This document shows positions 1-12,200 of a stretch of DNA of 64,000 nt, in pieces. The notes under the pieces were generated by a model. That model made no database searches. It was not told where the DNA came from and was given only the letters and a program-made list of their open reading frames with translations. Each line of letters begins with the position of its first letter. Position 1 is the stretch's first letter. The translations under genes were made by a program, and so were the position numbers. Source of the stretch: Verrucomicrobiota bacterium. GTDB taxonomy: Bacteria; Verrucomicrobiota; Verrucomicrobiia; Opitutales; UBA953. The DNA lies in the NCBI GenBank assembly GCA_003569205.1, contig BGOK01000003.1:1-64000 (forward strand). The letters run 5' to 3'.

Positions 1-3000
1 TACTGCCAATGATTACTCGGGACAACCGTCGTCCAGAATGGCGCCCTGCTGAACGTTGCCCAGTTCGCTAACGTCAACACCGCCTCGTCCATCGGTAAGG
101 GCTCAACCGCTGGTGCCAATTCCGACTCTCGCTGACGGTGGTACGCTGCAGTATACCGGCGCTAACGCCCAGTCGACGGACCGTCTCTTCTCGGTCGGCA
201 ACCAGGGTGGCGTAATCGACGCCTCCGGCTCGCTCCGCCGCCAGCCTCAAGTTCACCGGCACCGGTGCCATGGGCTTCTTCGGCTACAATAGTACTGGTG
301 GCACCTATGCCGCCGAAACGGGTATCCGCACGCTGACCCTCACGGGGCTCGAACGCGGGCGATAACACCGTCAACCTCATCATCGGGGACAACACCGGTG
401 CGACGTCGATCCTGAAGACCGGCATCGGCCGCTGGACCCTCGGTGGCGTCAATACCTACACGGGTACGACCACGGTTTCCGCCGGTACCCTCGAGACCTC
501 CGCGACGGGCGTCATCGCCGCCGCTGGTACGGTCAACGTCCTGGCGGGTACGACCTTCCGTAACGCGGGCGCCGTCAATGCCACCACCGTCATCGACGGT
601 GGCCACGGTCATCAACGCGGGCAGCTTCGGCGGCGACGTCACAATCAAACTCCGGTACCTTCACGAATAACGCGGGCGCACCATCGCCCAGCTTAGCCTC
701 GGCAAGACCATCAAGGTCGCCGGTGGTGCGTTCACGAACGCGGGCACCGTTTCGACAACACCTTGCTTGAGTCCGGCTCCGTTGCCAACTCCGGCACCAT
801 GGCAGGCCGCTTGACCATGACGGGCGGTACTGCGACCAGCTCGGGTACCTTGACGGACCTTCGCTTGCTCGGTGGCTCGGTTACGAGCTCGGGCGCCATC
901 ACCAAGGCCATCCTCACCGCCGGCACGCTCGTCCACACGGGTGCGGCCACGGCGGCCATCGGCACGGTGGACGTCAACACCGGCGCTATCTTCGAAAATG
1001 CGGGCACGCTCGGCTCGGGCACGCTTAACGTCGCCTCTGGTGCGACCTATCGCGGTGCGGGCTCGGCTACGGCCGGCACGGTCAACCTCGCCACGGGCGG
1101 TATCTCAGCCCCGGCGGTCGCCTCGGTACCATCGCCTTCAATAACTTGAGCCTCGCCTCGGGTGCCATCATCGAACTCGAAGCGTCCGACCCCGGTAGCT
1201 TGTCGAAGCGCGACGGCCTCATCGTCAATTCCGCCCTCACGCTTGGCGCCTCCCCGGTGTCCGTGAAGCTCTTCTCCTTCAATGATGCCCTCGCTGGCCG
1301 CGGTGCCGCCTCGGTCTTCAACCCGAACCTCGGTTACAGCTGGTCCTTCTTGAAGGACAACACCACCACGGGTGCTGGCCTGCTGGCCAACAAGTTCACG
1401 CTCGATGCCGCCGGTTGGCAGGGCGCCATCGGCAGCTGGTCGCTCGCGACCGAAGTCGATGCGGTCACGACCTTCAACAACCTGAAGCTCGTCTACACCC
1501 CGACCAATCCCGCTGATCGTGGTCGACGTCGCCACGGATTCCTTGGCCTCCGCCATCTCGGCTATTTCCCTGGCTAACGTCCCGGTGAACTCGGGTTTGA
1601 ATAAGTCGGGCGCCGGCATCCTCACGGTTGACCTGCTTTACGCCTACACCGGTGGCACGAACGTCACTGGCGGCGGCGTCAAGCTTGTCGACGGCGGCGC
1701 GCTCGGTACGGGCTCGCTCACCTTGGACACCGGTACGCAGCTCATCGTCCAGAAGGTCGATGGTGCGATTGTCAACAACGTCGGTGGCGCAGGTAACCTC
1801 CTCAAGGATAACGCCGGTACCTCGACCCTCACGGGCTCGGTGGGCTTCACGAACTTGTCCGTCACCGCTGGCATCTTGGCGGCATCGAACGCCCTGTCGG
1901 TGGCGACTGCCACGACGATGCTGATGGCGCGACCTTGAACACCGCGGGTGCGACCGCGCTCTCCTTGGGTGCCGCCGCAGTGGACGGCAGCTTGCTGAAC
2001 GCCCCGGCGGTCTCGGCGGCTTCCCTGACCATGGTGCGAATAGCGTCTTCACCACGCAGGCCGGCAAGGCGCTCACCGTCACGGGTGCCGTCCTCTCCAG
2101 CGGTTCCCTCACGGTGGGTTCGTTGACCGCGGGTGGTAACTTGACCGCTGCGGGCAGCGCTCGTCTCTGCGGGTGCGATCAACGCCGCTGCGATTGCCTT
2201 CGGCACGGGCACCTTCAGTGCGACCAACTTGGTTGCCTCCGCGCCTTCACCAACGCCGGTGCGACCACGCTCACGGTAGCCTCACCGCCACCAGCGTGAC
2301 GCAGTCGGCGGGCAGCCTCAGCGCCGCCACCTTGAGCACGACGGGCGCCTTCGCCCTCCAGGCGGGGCACGGCACCATCGCTGCACCGGTTCGCTCGCCT
2401 CGACCAGCATCACCCTCGGTGACAACACCACGCTCACGGCTCCAGTCGTCAACAACTCCGGCCTCATCACGCTGGGCACGGGTTGCGGTCCTGAACCTGA
2501 ACCACAACCGCGACATCACGTGGCTGCGCCGATCGGTGGCACGGGTTCGCTGACCGTCTCGTCCTCCAATGTCATCACCCTCAGCGGCGCCTTCGGCCTC
2601 CCGGCCGTCAACGTCAGCGGCAATACCCTAGCCCTCAAGGGCGTCGTCTCCACGGCCTCGGACTTCACGAAGAGCGGTACGGGTCTCCTTGTTCTCTCTG
2701 CCGTCAACACCTACACCGGTGCGACCTTCATTAATGGCGGCACGCTCCGCATTAACAGTGACAGTGCCCTCGGTGCGACCGCGACGGCTGTCACCGTGGC
2801 GGCGGGTGGTACCCTCGACCTTTCTGGGTCGGTCGTTGCGAATAATATCAACCTCTTTGGCCGGACGGTGACCATCGCTGGCACGGGCGTGGGTAACGCT
2901 GGGGCTATCGTCAATAATTCTAACTTCACGCAGACGAGCGCGATTCAGGCTCTCACGCTCTCGGCTGATGCCTCCATCGGCGGTACGCAGGGATGGAATA

Positions 3001-3251
3001 TCGGTGGCATCGCCCTCGAGCTGGCGGGCTTCACGCTCACCAAGACGGGCAGCAACACCATCGCCATCGATGGCCCGATCGTCGCCGAAGGTAACCTCAC
3101 GGTGGCCCAGGGTAAGCTAAGCATCCTCGGTGGTACCACGGTCTTGGCCGGTACGACCCTGCCGGGCTTGATCACAGTCAGTCGGGCGCCACCTTGGAAC
3201 TCGGTGGCAGCGTTAGCTCCTTCGGCTTCACCCGGGCGGTCAACCTCCTGA
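1..3251 (+). pseudogene. Frame-broken 5' portion of giant beta-strand-repeat protein gene
   Basis: No single ORF spans this stretch, yet coding sense continues through it by hopping between all three forward frames (ORFs 56-292, 443-670, 763-1149, 1146-1577, 1519-1938, 1935-2126, 2114-2299, 2173-2553, 2520-3251). Joined across the switches, the peptide reads as typical autotransporter-associated beta-strand repeats, for example GGTLQYTGANAQSTDRLF near 150 and GVNTYTGTTTVSAGTLE near 450. At about 1105 a one-base shift restores PGGRLGTIAFNNLSLASG, and at about 1512 another restores VVDVATDSLASAIS. The start codon and signal peptide must lie before base 1. The fragments belong with the 3194-14290 ORF as one gene of at least 4700 codons. 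Clustered indel errors near a contig edge are the simplest explanation; true decay is the alternative. Confidence 0.75.
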
Positions 3252-6200
3252 CTGGTTCGACCTTGGCCACCACCGCGAACTCCGCGATCTCCACGGGCTC
3301 GGCCATCACGGTGCGGGCGCCGTCACCCTTAATATTGGCGCGGGTGGTTCGTTCAACCCAGGCCGTGGCCATCACGGGCACCGCTAACCTGGCGAAGACC
3401 GGTTACGGCCGTCTCATCTTGGCTGCCTTGGTCGATAACGATATCACCGGTAACCTCACCATCACTGAAGGTAACGTCCAGGTCTCCGATTCGCTCGGCC
3501 TCCCGAGCGGTACCATTACCCTCACGGCTCAGCCTGGCGCCGACGTTAATCGCCGCACCCGCCTCGAGCTCGGCACCGGCGTCACGGTGGCCAATAACAT
3601 CGTCATCAATGGCCATGCGGCTGGCAGCCTTGTCGGCACGGGTGCCGTCATGCTGACCACGAGCACGGACATCGCCACGGTTTCTGGTAGCATCACCTTC
3701 AACGCGGGCGTCACCTCGGGCGGCAGTTTCATCTCGGCTGTCGACGATACTGGCACCATCGCCGCCACCGGTTACCTCGCCTTGACCGGCGACCTCATCG
3801 CCGGCACCGCGCAGCCGACGGTCCGTAAGGGTACGCTCCTCCTGAACCCAACGGGTACGGGCTCGAGCTACTCCCTGTTCACCATGCAGGAAGGCACCCT
3901 GCGCCTCGGTAAGAATAACGCGCTGCTGACCTCTGCAGAAATCCTCCTGGGCGTCTACGGGGCCGGCAGCTCGGTCGACCTGAACGGCTTCAGCCAAGAC
4001 TTCATCAAGGTTACCAAGGGCACCTTAGGCGCCACCATCACCAACACCAACACCACCACCATGGGTGTGGCGAACTTCACGAACACCGTTGAAACCACCT
4101 ATGCGGGTACCCTCGCCAATGGCGCAGTCGGCCTCGGCCTCGTTCGCCTCAATAAGACCGGTACGGGCAACCTCATCCTGACCGGCGTCAACACGCATAA
4201 AGACGGCACCTTCCTCACCACTGGCACGTTGGAACTCCGCGGTACCACCATCTTGGCCGCCAATACGGCCGTCGACGTCGCGGCGGGTACGACGCTGAAG
4301 ATCACCAACGCCAACGCCGACCTGACGATGGCCGCCAACATCACTGGCTCGGGCACGGTGCGCATCGACAGTAACATCTCGGGTGCGGCAGGCGCCCGCG
4401 GGGTGACGCTCTCCGGCGACAACCGCGGCTTTACGGGAACGTACATCCTCGAGCCGACCGCTTCGGGTATTTCGACCCCGAATACCGAACGTATCATCGT
4501 CACGAACGGCAATACTTTCGGTGCGGCGAACGTGATTATTAAGGATCGCGCCCAGGTCTGGATGCAGGGCGGCACTTACACCAATAACTTCACCATCACC
4601 GGTTGGGGCTTCGGCGATTCACAAGCCGTCGGTGGCACCCCAGCTCTCGGCTTGAACCTCCCCAACTACGCCGCGGCGGGTCAGGGTGGTATCGGGGCCT
4701 TCCGCTTGAACGCCAATACCATCGTCACGGGCACGGTTACCCTCGATGGCGACGCCAAGGTCACGGCTTATGGCGCTACGGCGAGCCTCAATGGCTCCTT
4801 GGGCACCACCAACAGCACCGACCGCCTCATCATCGGCGGCGGCGGTAGCGCGACCACTATCATCCTCGGCGGCACGAACAATGTCGGTACCAACGCCCTC
4901 CGCGACATCTGGATTAATTCTGGTGGTGGCACTAGCAGCGCACAGCTGACCATCGGCGGTGGTACCGCCGCCGGCACGCTCGGCACGGGCAAGGTCACCC
5001 TCTACACCGACGCCACCCTTACTGGCGTCGCCGTCCTGAATATCAGTCGCACCGATGGCTACACCATGGAAGCCGGCCAGCTCGTCGAAGCCGTCGCCCC
5101 GGTCGGCTTGTCGACGAACATGTCGAAGGCCGAATTCCGCGCCAACACCGCCGGCACAGGCCTGACGCTCAACGGCGCCCAGATCATCCTGTCTAACCTG
5201 ACGAACGCGGGCGGTAACTTCCGAGTCGCCACCGAAGTCGATGGCGCGATCGTGAACATCGACGCGGGCTCGCTCGTCAAGGTGAACGTGATTCAAATCT
5301 CTGAAGCTGCTAATATGGGTGGTACGGTCAACCAGACGGGCGGTATCGTCCAGCAGTTCGGTTCGACCTCCATGCGCGTCGGCCATTACGCGGGTCGCGT
5401 CAGCACCTACAACCTCTCGGGCGGTAGCCTCGAGATGGTCAACCCGGCCCCGGGTTCCGCTCCGGCGGGTGGCGCCGAGCAGGCCGGTGGTATCTACGTC
5501 GGCGTCGACGGCGTCGGCGTCTTCAACCAGACCGGCGGTTCCATCAAGACCCCGTGGATGGTCCTCGACAACCGTGGTGCCAACGCGGCCATCGACGGTA
5601 TCGTCTCCAAGTATAGTCTCTCCGCTGGCACCTTGGAATTCACCGCGGGCACGGGCCTCATCTCGAATAACCTCCTCACGGGCACCGCTGCCTGGTCGGG
5701 CGGTACGATCCGTAACGCGGCGCCAAGCTCCAACGTCGCCATCAACACGAACATCGTCGTGACTGGCACAACCGCGACGCTCGACACCGTCGACGCGAAC
5801 CGCGGCTTCGTCTTCAACCGTGAAGTCACGGGCGGCGGCACGGTGACCACTTCTGGTGGCGGTACCATCTTCGTGACGACGGCCGCGACACAGACCTTCG
5901 ACCTCGTCATGGCGGGCACCAGCGGCTTGACCAAGCAGGGCACGGGTACGACGACCCTCATCGGCAACCAGACTTACTCCGGCCCGACCCTCGTCAGCAC
6001 GGGTACGCTGAGCCTCGCGGGCAATATCCCGAACTCCGACCTCTCCGTCTCAGCTGGTGCCAACCTGCAGGGTCTCGGTACGGCTAAGTCGATCACCTTC
6101 GGTAACTTCACGTCGTTCTCGGCCGACCCTTCGGCCAGCTCGATCCTCACCGCTACGAACGCCTTCAGCGTCGCCGCGGGCGGCCTCGTCACGGTCAACC

Positions 6201-9200
6201 TCCTCGGTGGCCCGGCCACGAGCGCGCCGTTCGCGATCCTGAACTACGGTTCGACCACCGCCACCGGCGCTAACTTCGCCCTCTCCGGTGCTGGTAGCTA
6301 CCGCAGCGCCCCGACCTTCAACGTCGGTGCCACCAGCACCACCTTGGCCCTCGGCTTTGGTGAACTCGTCTGGACCAACGGCGGCGCTAACGCCTCGTGG
6401 GATGCGGCCTCGAATAACTTCTTTAACATCGGCACCTCCCTGGCCGACAAGTTCATCTTCGGCGACATCGTGACCTTCGATGATTCCCTTGGCGTATCGC
6501 AGGGCGTCAACTTCGTGGGTAACATCCGCCCAACGACGACCATCGTCAATAACTCGACCTACGATTACACCCTGACCTCATCCGCGGGTAATACCCTCGG
6601 CGGCTATGGCCAGGTCATCAAGCGCGGCACGGGCGTCCTGAATATGGCTGGCGTCGCCAACACCTTCACCGGTGGCACGCTCCTCAGCGCCGGTCGCATC
6701 AACGTCGGCGCTGCGGGCTCGCTCGGCACGGGTCGCATCACCCTCGGTGCCACCGACACCGCGGCGAACAACGTCTCGCTCTACATCTCGGGTACGCGCG
6801 TCGTGGGCAACCTCACCAACGCTATCCTGGTCAGCAGCAACGCTGGTGGCGTAGTCAAGATTGGTTCGGACGTCAGCGTCACTGGCGCCGGCGTGATGGG
6901 CTTCAGCGGCATCACGCTCCAACGCGACCTCATCCTCGACTCCAATGCGGCCGATCGCACGGACTACACCGGCATCACCGGTACCGGTAATGTGACCTTC
7001 GTCGGCACGGGACGCACGATTTTGGGTATCGGCTTGGCGAACACCTTTACGGGTAATGTGACCCTCGCTGGCACGGGCCGCGTCCAGATTGGCGCCGCCA
7101 CCGGTGGTACGCTCGACGGCATCCCGGACAACGCCACCGTCACCATCAACGCGGGCAGCGAACTCGCCATGTCGGCGGGCGCTGAAATCATCGGCGGCCT
7201 CTCCGGCGCCGGCAATATCACCACGAATTCACAGGCTGGTACCCTCACGGTCGGCACGGGCAACGCCACGAGCACCTTCTCTGGCGTCATTGGAGACACC
7301 GTGGGCTTCGCCCTCGGCCTTAATAAGGTCGGCACGGGTAGGCTGACCCTCTCGGGCGCCAATACCTTCACCGGCGCGGTCCAGGTCGGTACCCTCGTCG
7401 CTCCAGGCGGCACCCTCGAACTCACGGGCGCTAATGCCTTCGGGGCGATGACGGTCTTCGCCGGCATGGTCAACGTCAGCGCTTCCCAGAACAATACCGG
7501 CAACATCACGCTGAACAACGGTGCGACCCTCGACGTCCTCGCCGGCGGTCAGCTCTTCAACTCGGCCTACAACAATACGGCCATCGTCACCGTGAACGCC
7601 GGGGCCACCTGGCGCATGGTCAACCTGGCCTACGGTTCAAACGCAGGCGGTCAGTTATCCGATTACGCTGCTCGTCGCGTGCTCAACGGCGGCACGATGA
7701 TCGTCACCGGCGACACGCAGGACGTCGGCAATAACTTCACTGTCAATGCGACCACCGGCGGCACCTTCCGCTACGCCCCGACCAACGTCGGCCAGACGCT
7801 CACCTTCTCCGGCAACGCCAACGGCGATATCGCGCTCAACGGCCCGCTCGCCCTCCAGGTCGTCGGCGGCACCCTCGCTATCAACGAGAACATCGTTGGT
7901 GCGGGTAGCATCACGAAGACCGGTAACGGTAATCTCACCCTCGGTGGCGTGAATACCTTCACGGGCAACCTCGTGATTTCCGAAGGCGCCTTCAATATCA
8001 ACGGCGCCTATGCGCTCGGTCGTGGTACGGTCTCGCTCCCAGCGGGCGTCACCCTCGACAACACCAGCGGCGCCGACGTCAACGTCGCGACCGCCACGGC
8101 CATCAACCTCGGTGATGGCGTCCTGAACTTCACCGGTACGAATTCGCTGAGCCTCGGCTACGGCACCGTGACCCTGCCGGCGAACACGACGGTCAACGTT
8201 ACCGCCAAGACCCTCTCCTTGGATGGTCCGGTCGCCGGCGCCTTCGGTATCACCAAGACGGGTGCCGGCACGCTCGCGCTGCATGCTCCGAACAACACCT
8301 TCACTGGTGGCGTCACGGTCAACGCCGGCCTCCTCTCCATCGGCAAGTATGTGACCGGCTCGGCTGGCACGGGCGCCGTGGTCTTCAACGGGGGTGGCAT
8401 CGCCTTCGACGACTACCAAGCCCTTCGCACCTTCGACCTCGCGGGTGACTCGCGTGGTGCCGCCGTCCCAGCCACCACCGTCATCTCGGCGAACTTCAGT
8501 TCGATTCACAACACCACGGGCGACATCGTCCCCCTCAACACCACCCGTGGTTTCGTCGGTAAGCTCTACCTCCCAGCGGGTACCTGGAACTTCCAGGAAG
8601 CCTTCGACGACGGCGTAGCCCTGAAGGTCAACAACTCCGTTATCCTCAATAATGCCGCCTATAACGTTAACACGACGGGCAGCTTCACCGCCACCACCGC
8701 CGGCTGGTATGACATCGACCTCCGCGTCTACCAAGGCACGGGCGGTACCGGTGCCGTCGCGCCCTCGCTGTATGGTGTCGGTATCGCCAATGGCGCCGGC
8801 GCTTATGTGCCGTTCACGACGGCTGGCCTCGCCAGCTTGGGCGTCATCGCGACCGTGGGCACGACCCCGGGCTTCAGCTACGCCGGTGATATTTCGCTTC
8901 TCCAGAACGGTTCGATCAGCTCGACCAACCTCGGCAACTACGACTTCACGCTCTCTGGCGTCATCTCCGGTCCGGCCGACCTCACCAAGCTCGGTGCGGG
9001 TACGATTGTCCTCACGGGTGCCAACACCTACACCGGTAAGACCATCATCCAGGAAGGCACGCTCGCCCTCACCAGCAGCGCCAACGCCACGACCCTTATT
9101 GAAGTCAACGGCGGCTACCTCCGCTTGGATTCCGCCACCGCCATCCCAGCCGGCGGCGTCGTCCTCAATGGCGGCGGCTTGAAGTTCAACCTCGGCGCCA

Positions 9201-12200
9201 CCACGGCGATCACGGTGAACAACCTCACGATCAACGCGGCGGCGACTATCGATACCACTGGCCTCGACGTGACCTTTGGCGGTCCGCTCGCGGGCACGGG
9301 CTCGCTGGTGAAGGCGGGCACGGGCACTACCCCGGGCACCTTGACCTTGGCGAACGGTTCGACCTTCGCTGGCACGACCACGATCGCCGGCGGCAAGCTG
9401 GTTATCGCCAACGACTCCGCCCTCGGCGCCGTCCCGGCCACCGCCACGGCTGGCCAGCTGACCTTCACGGGCGGCTCTCTCCAGACCACGGCTAACGTCA
9501 CCCTCGCCGACAATCGCGGTATCGCGCTCGACGTGAACTCCACGGGTCTCTTCCTCCCGGATGCGGCGACGACCCTCACGGTTAATTCCATCATCGCCAG
9601 CGGCACGGGCACGGGCACGACCAGCGGCAAGCTCGCCCTCGGCTCGGCCACCTCGGGTGCCATCATCCTGAACGGCGTGAATACCTACGCCGGTGACACC
9701 GACCTCCTCGGCAGCACGGTGACGATCGGTAACGACGGCGCCTTCGGTGCGGGCACGAACCTGAACCTCCCGACCGGCGTCACCGCCGCGACCCTCCAGT
9801 TTGCAGGTACCGCTACGGGCACGCTGACCAAGGTCGTCAACATCGTCGATAGCCTCGGCACCCTGACCATCGCGGGTGGTGCGAAGGACATCACCCTCAG
9901 CAGCGGCCTCACCGGCGCTGGCTCCCTCGTCCAGACGGGTTCGGGTAAGCTCATCCTCGGCGGCACGAGCCTCTTCGCGGGTGCCATCGCGGCCGATAAC
10001 ACCATCGTCCTGAATACCGCCACGGCGATTGCCGGGGGGAACACGGGCGCAACCCTGCGCTTCGGCTCCAGCCCGTCCTACGCTAACGCCGGCACGATTG
10101 TCTACGGCACGGGCGTGACCACGGACGTCTCCAACCTCCTCGGCGCAACCGCCATGCCGGCCCTCACCGTCGACACCGGTGCCAACAACGTCACCTGGGC
10201 TTCGGCCGTGTACGGCGCCTTTGTCCTCACTAAGAAGGGTGCAGGCGAATTGAACTTCGAAGGCCTTGATCCAATCCAAGCAGGCTCCGTCAATATCGCC
10301 GCCGGTACCTTGACCATGGCGAAGTCGACGTCCCTCAATGGCGTCGTCTCCTCTGGTGCCTTCGGGACGCCGGCCTTTGTTACCTTCACGGGTGATGCTA
10401 CCCTCAAGTATGCCTCGGGCATCACGACCGACGTCTCCAGCGTCTTGGTCTCCAACGTTGGCAAGACTGGCACCATCGATATCGGTGCCAACAATGTGAC
10501 CTTCGCAGGTGCGCTCTCGGGTGCAGGTAGCTTCGAGAAGATTGGTACTGGCACGCTCACGCTCGCCGCGACCAACGCCTTCACCGGTGGCTTCAAGCTC
10601 ACCCAAGGTACCTTGGAAATCGCCGGGGTCGACACCTTGGATGCTTCGACGGGCCTCGCCTTCACGGGCAATACGACGCTGAAGTTCGCCACGGGTAACA
10701 CCGACGATGTCTCTAATGGCCTGACGGTCGCCGCCACGAAGACGGGCACGATCGACACCAATGGTAACGACGTGAGCTTCGCCAACGCGATCGGTGGCAC
10801 GGGAGCGCTGATCAAGGCTGGTGCGGGTACGCTGACCTTGGATGCACCGACGACCCTCACGGGCGCATTCAATGTGAATGCCGGCACGCTCGCCCTCACC
10901 GCGTTCGGTGGTCTGGCCACCCCGTCGTCCATCACCGTCGGCACGGGCTCTGCTCTCGACACGACCGCTGCTCCTGGCTTCTCGCTCGCTACTGGCCAAA
11001 CCCTCTCCGGTCTCGGTACGGTCAACGTCGGTACCGCCAAGACGCTCACGATCGCCACGGGCTCCACACTCAACGCCACGGGCCTCTCGGTCACCGGCAA
11101 GCTCACGCTCGCTGGCACCTATGCGGCTACCCTCGGTGCCCCTGGTACCGCCCTAGCGCCGAATGCTGCTGCCCAGACCAACGTCAGCGGTAACGTCACC
11201 CTCGGTGGCACGCTCAGCCTCACCTCTAACGGTGCAGGCGCGGGTGCTTACCAGATCATTAATGGTTCGGGCACGACGACGGGTAGTTTCGCCACCATCA
11301 ACGTTGCTGGTATCAATAACGCCCTCCTCCACCAGGAGGTTATTGCGACCGCGGGCGTCACGGGCGTCAACCTCGTCCGCGTCGCCACCACGACCGGCAC
11401 GCTTCCGACGACCGTCAACTACGGCGCTATCCGTCCAACCGCCGCTGCCTTCAGCACGACCCTGAACTTCGCCAACACCACCACGGCGGACGGCTTCAGC
11501 GAAGCCCTCACGGGTTCGGTCTCGGCCAACGGCACGGGCTTCACGACCGCCGCTGCGGGCACGACGGGTGTCGTCACCCTCGGCCTCGACTCCCTCACCG
11601 CGGGCGCCAAGACGGGCAGCTCTATCGTCACGGTCTCCTCCGTCGGCGTGGGCACCTTCGCTAACACCTCGCTGGTCACCGGCACGGTGGCGCTCTCTGG
11701 TAACGTCTACGATTACGCGACGGCCACGATTGCTGATGCGACGCTCGCCTTCGGCAATGTCCACGTCGGTGCCACTGGCGTGACCCGCAATGTCTCGGTG
11801 ACCAACACCAAGGTCACCGACGCGGCCTACCAGGACAACCTGTCGGCGACGGCGACGGCGGTCACGGGTCTCTCGGTTAACACGCTCTCAGCCCTCGCGG
11901 CCGATACCTCGGGTAACTTGGTCTTCACGGCTGTGACCGGCACCGCTGGCTCGCTCGCTGGGGCCGTGACCTTCACGCTGAACTCGACGAACACGGTCTC
12001 GGGCCTCGACGCCAAGGCCCTCGCGACCACGGCCAACGTCACCACGACGGGCCAGGTTTACTCCGGTCTCTCCACCTGGAACGCCACGACCGGTTCGTGG
12101 GGTCGCTTCGTCTCGGGCTTCGGCACTAACTGGGGCACGAATCAGGGTTCGCCAGGTCTCGACGCGGCCTTCGCCAACGTCGACACGGCAACCTTCGATA

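Noticed and set aside
7655-10999. 1114-residue minus-strand ORF opposite the giant repeat gene
   Set aside because: It is Arg/Gly/Glu-rich without domains and mirrors the repetitive GC-rich codons of the + strand gene. A shadow ORF is expected when the sense repeats avoid the complements of stop codons.
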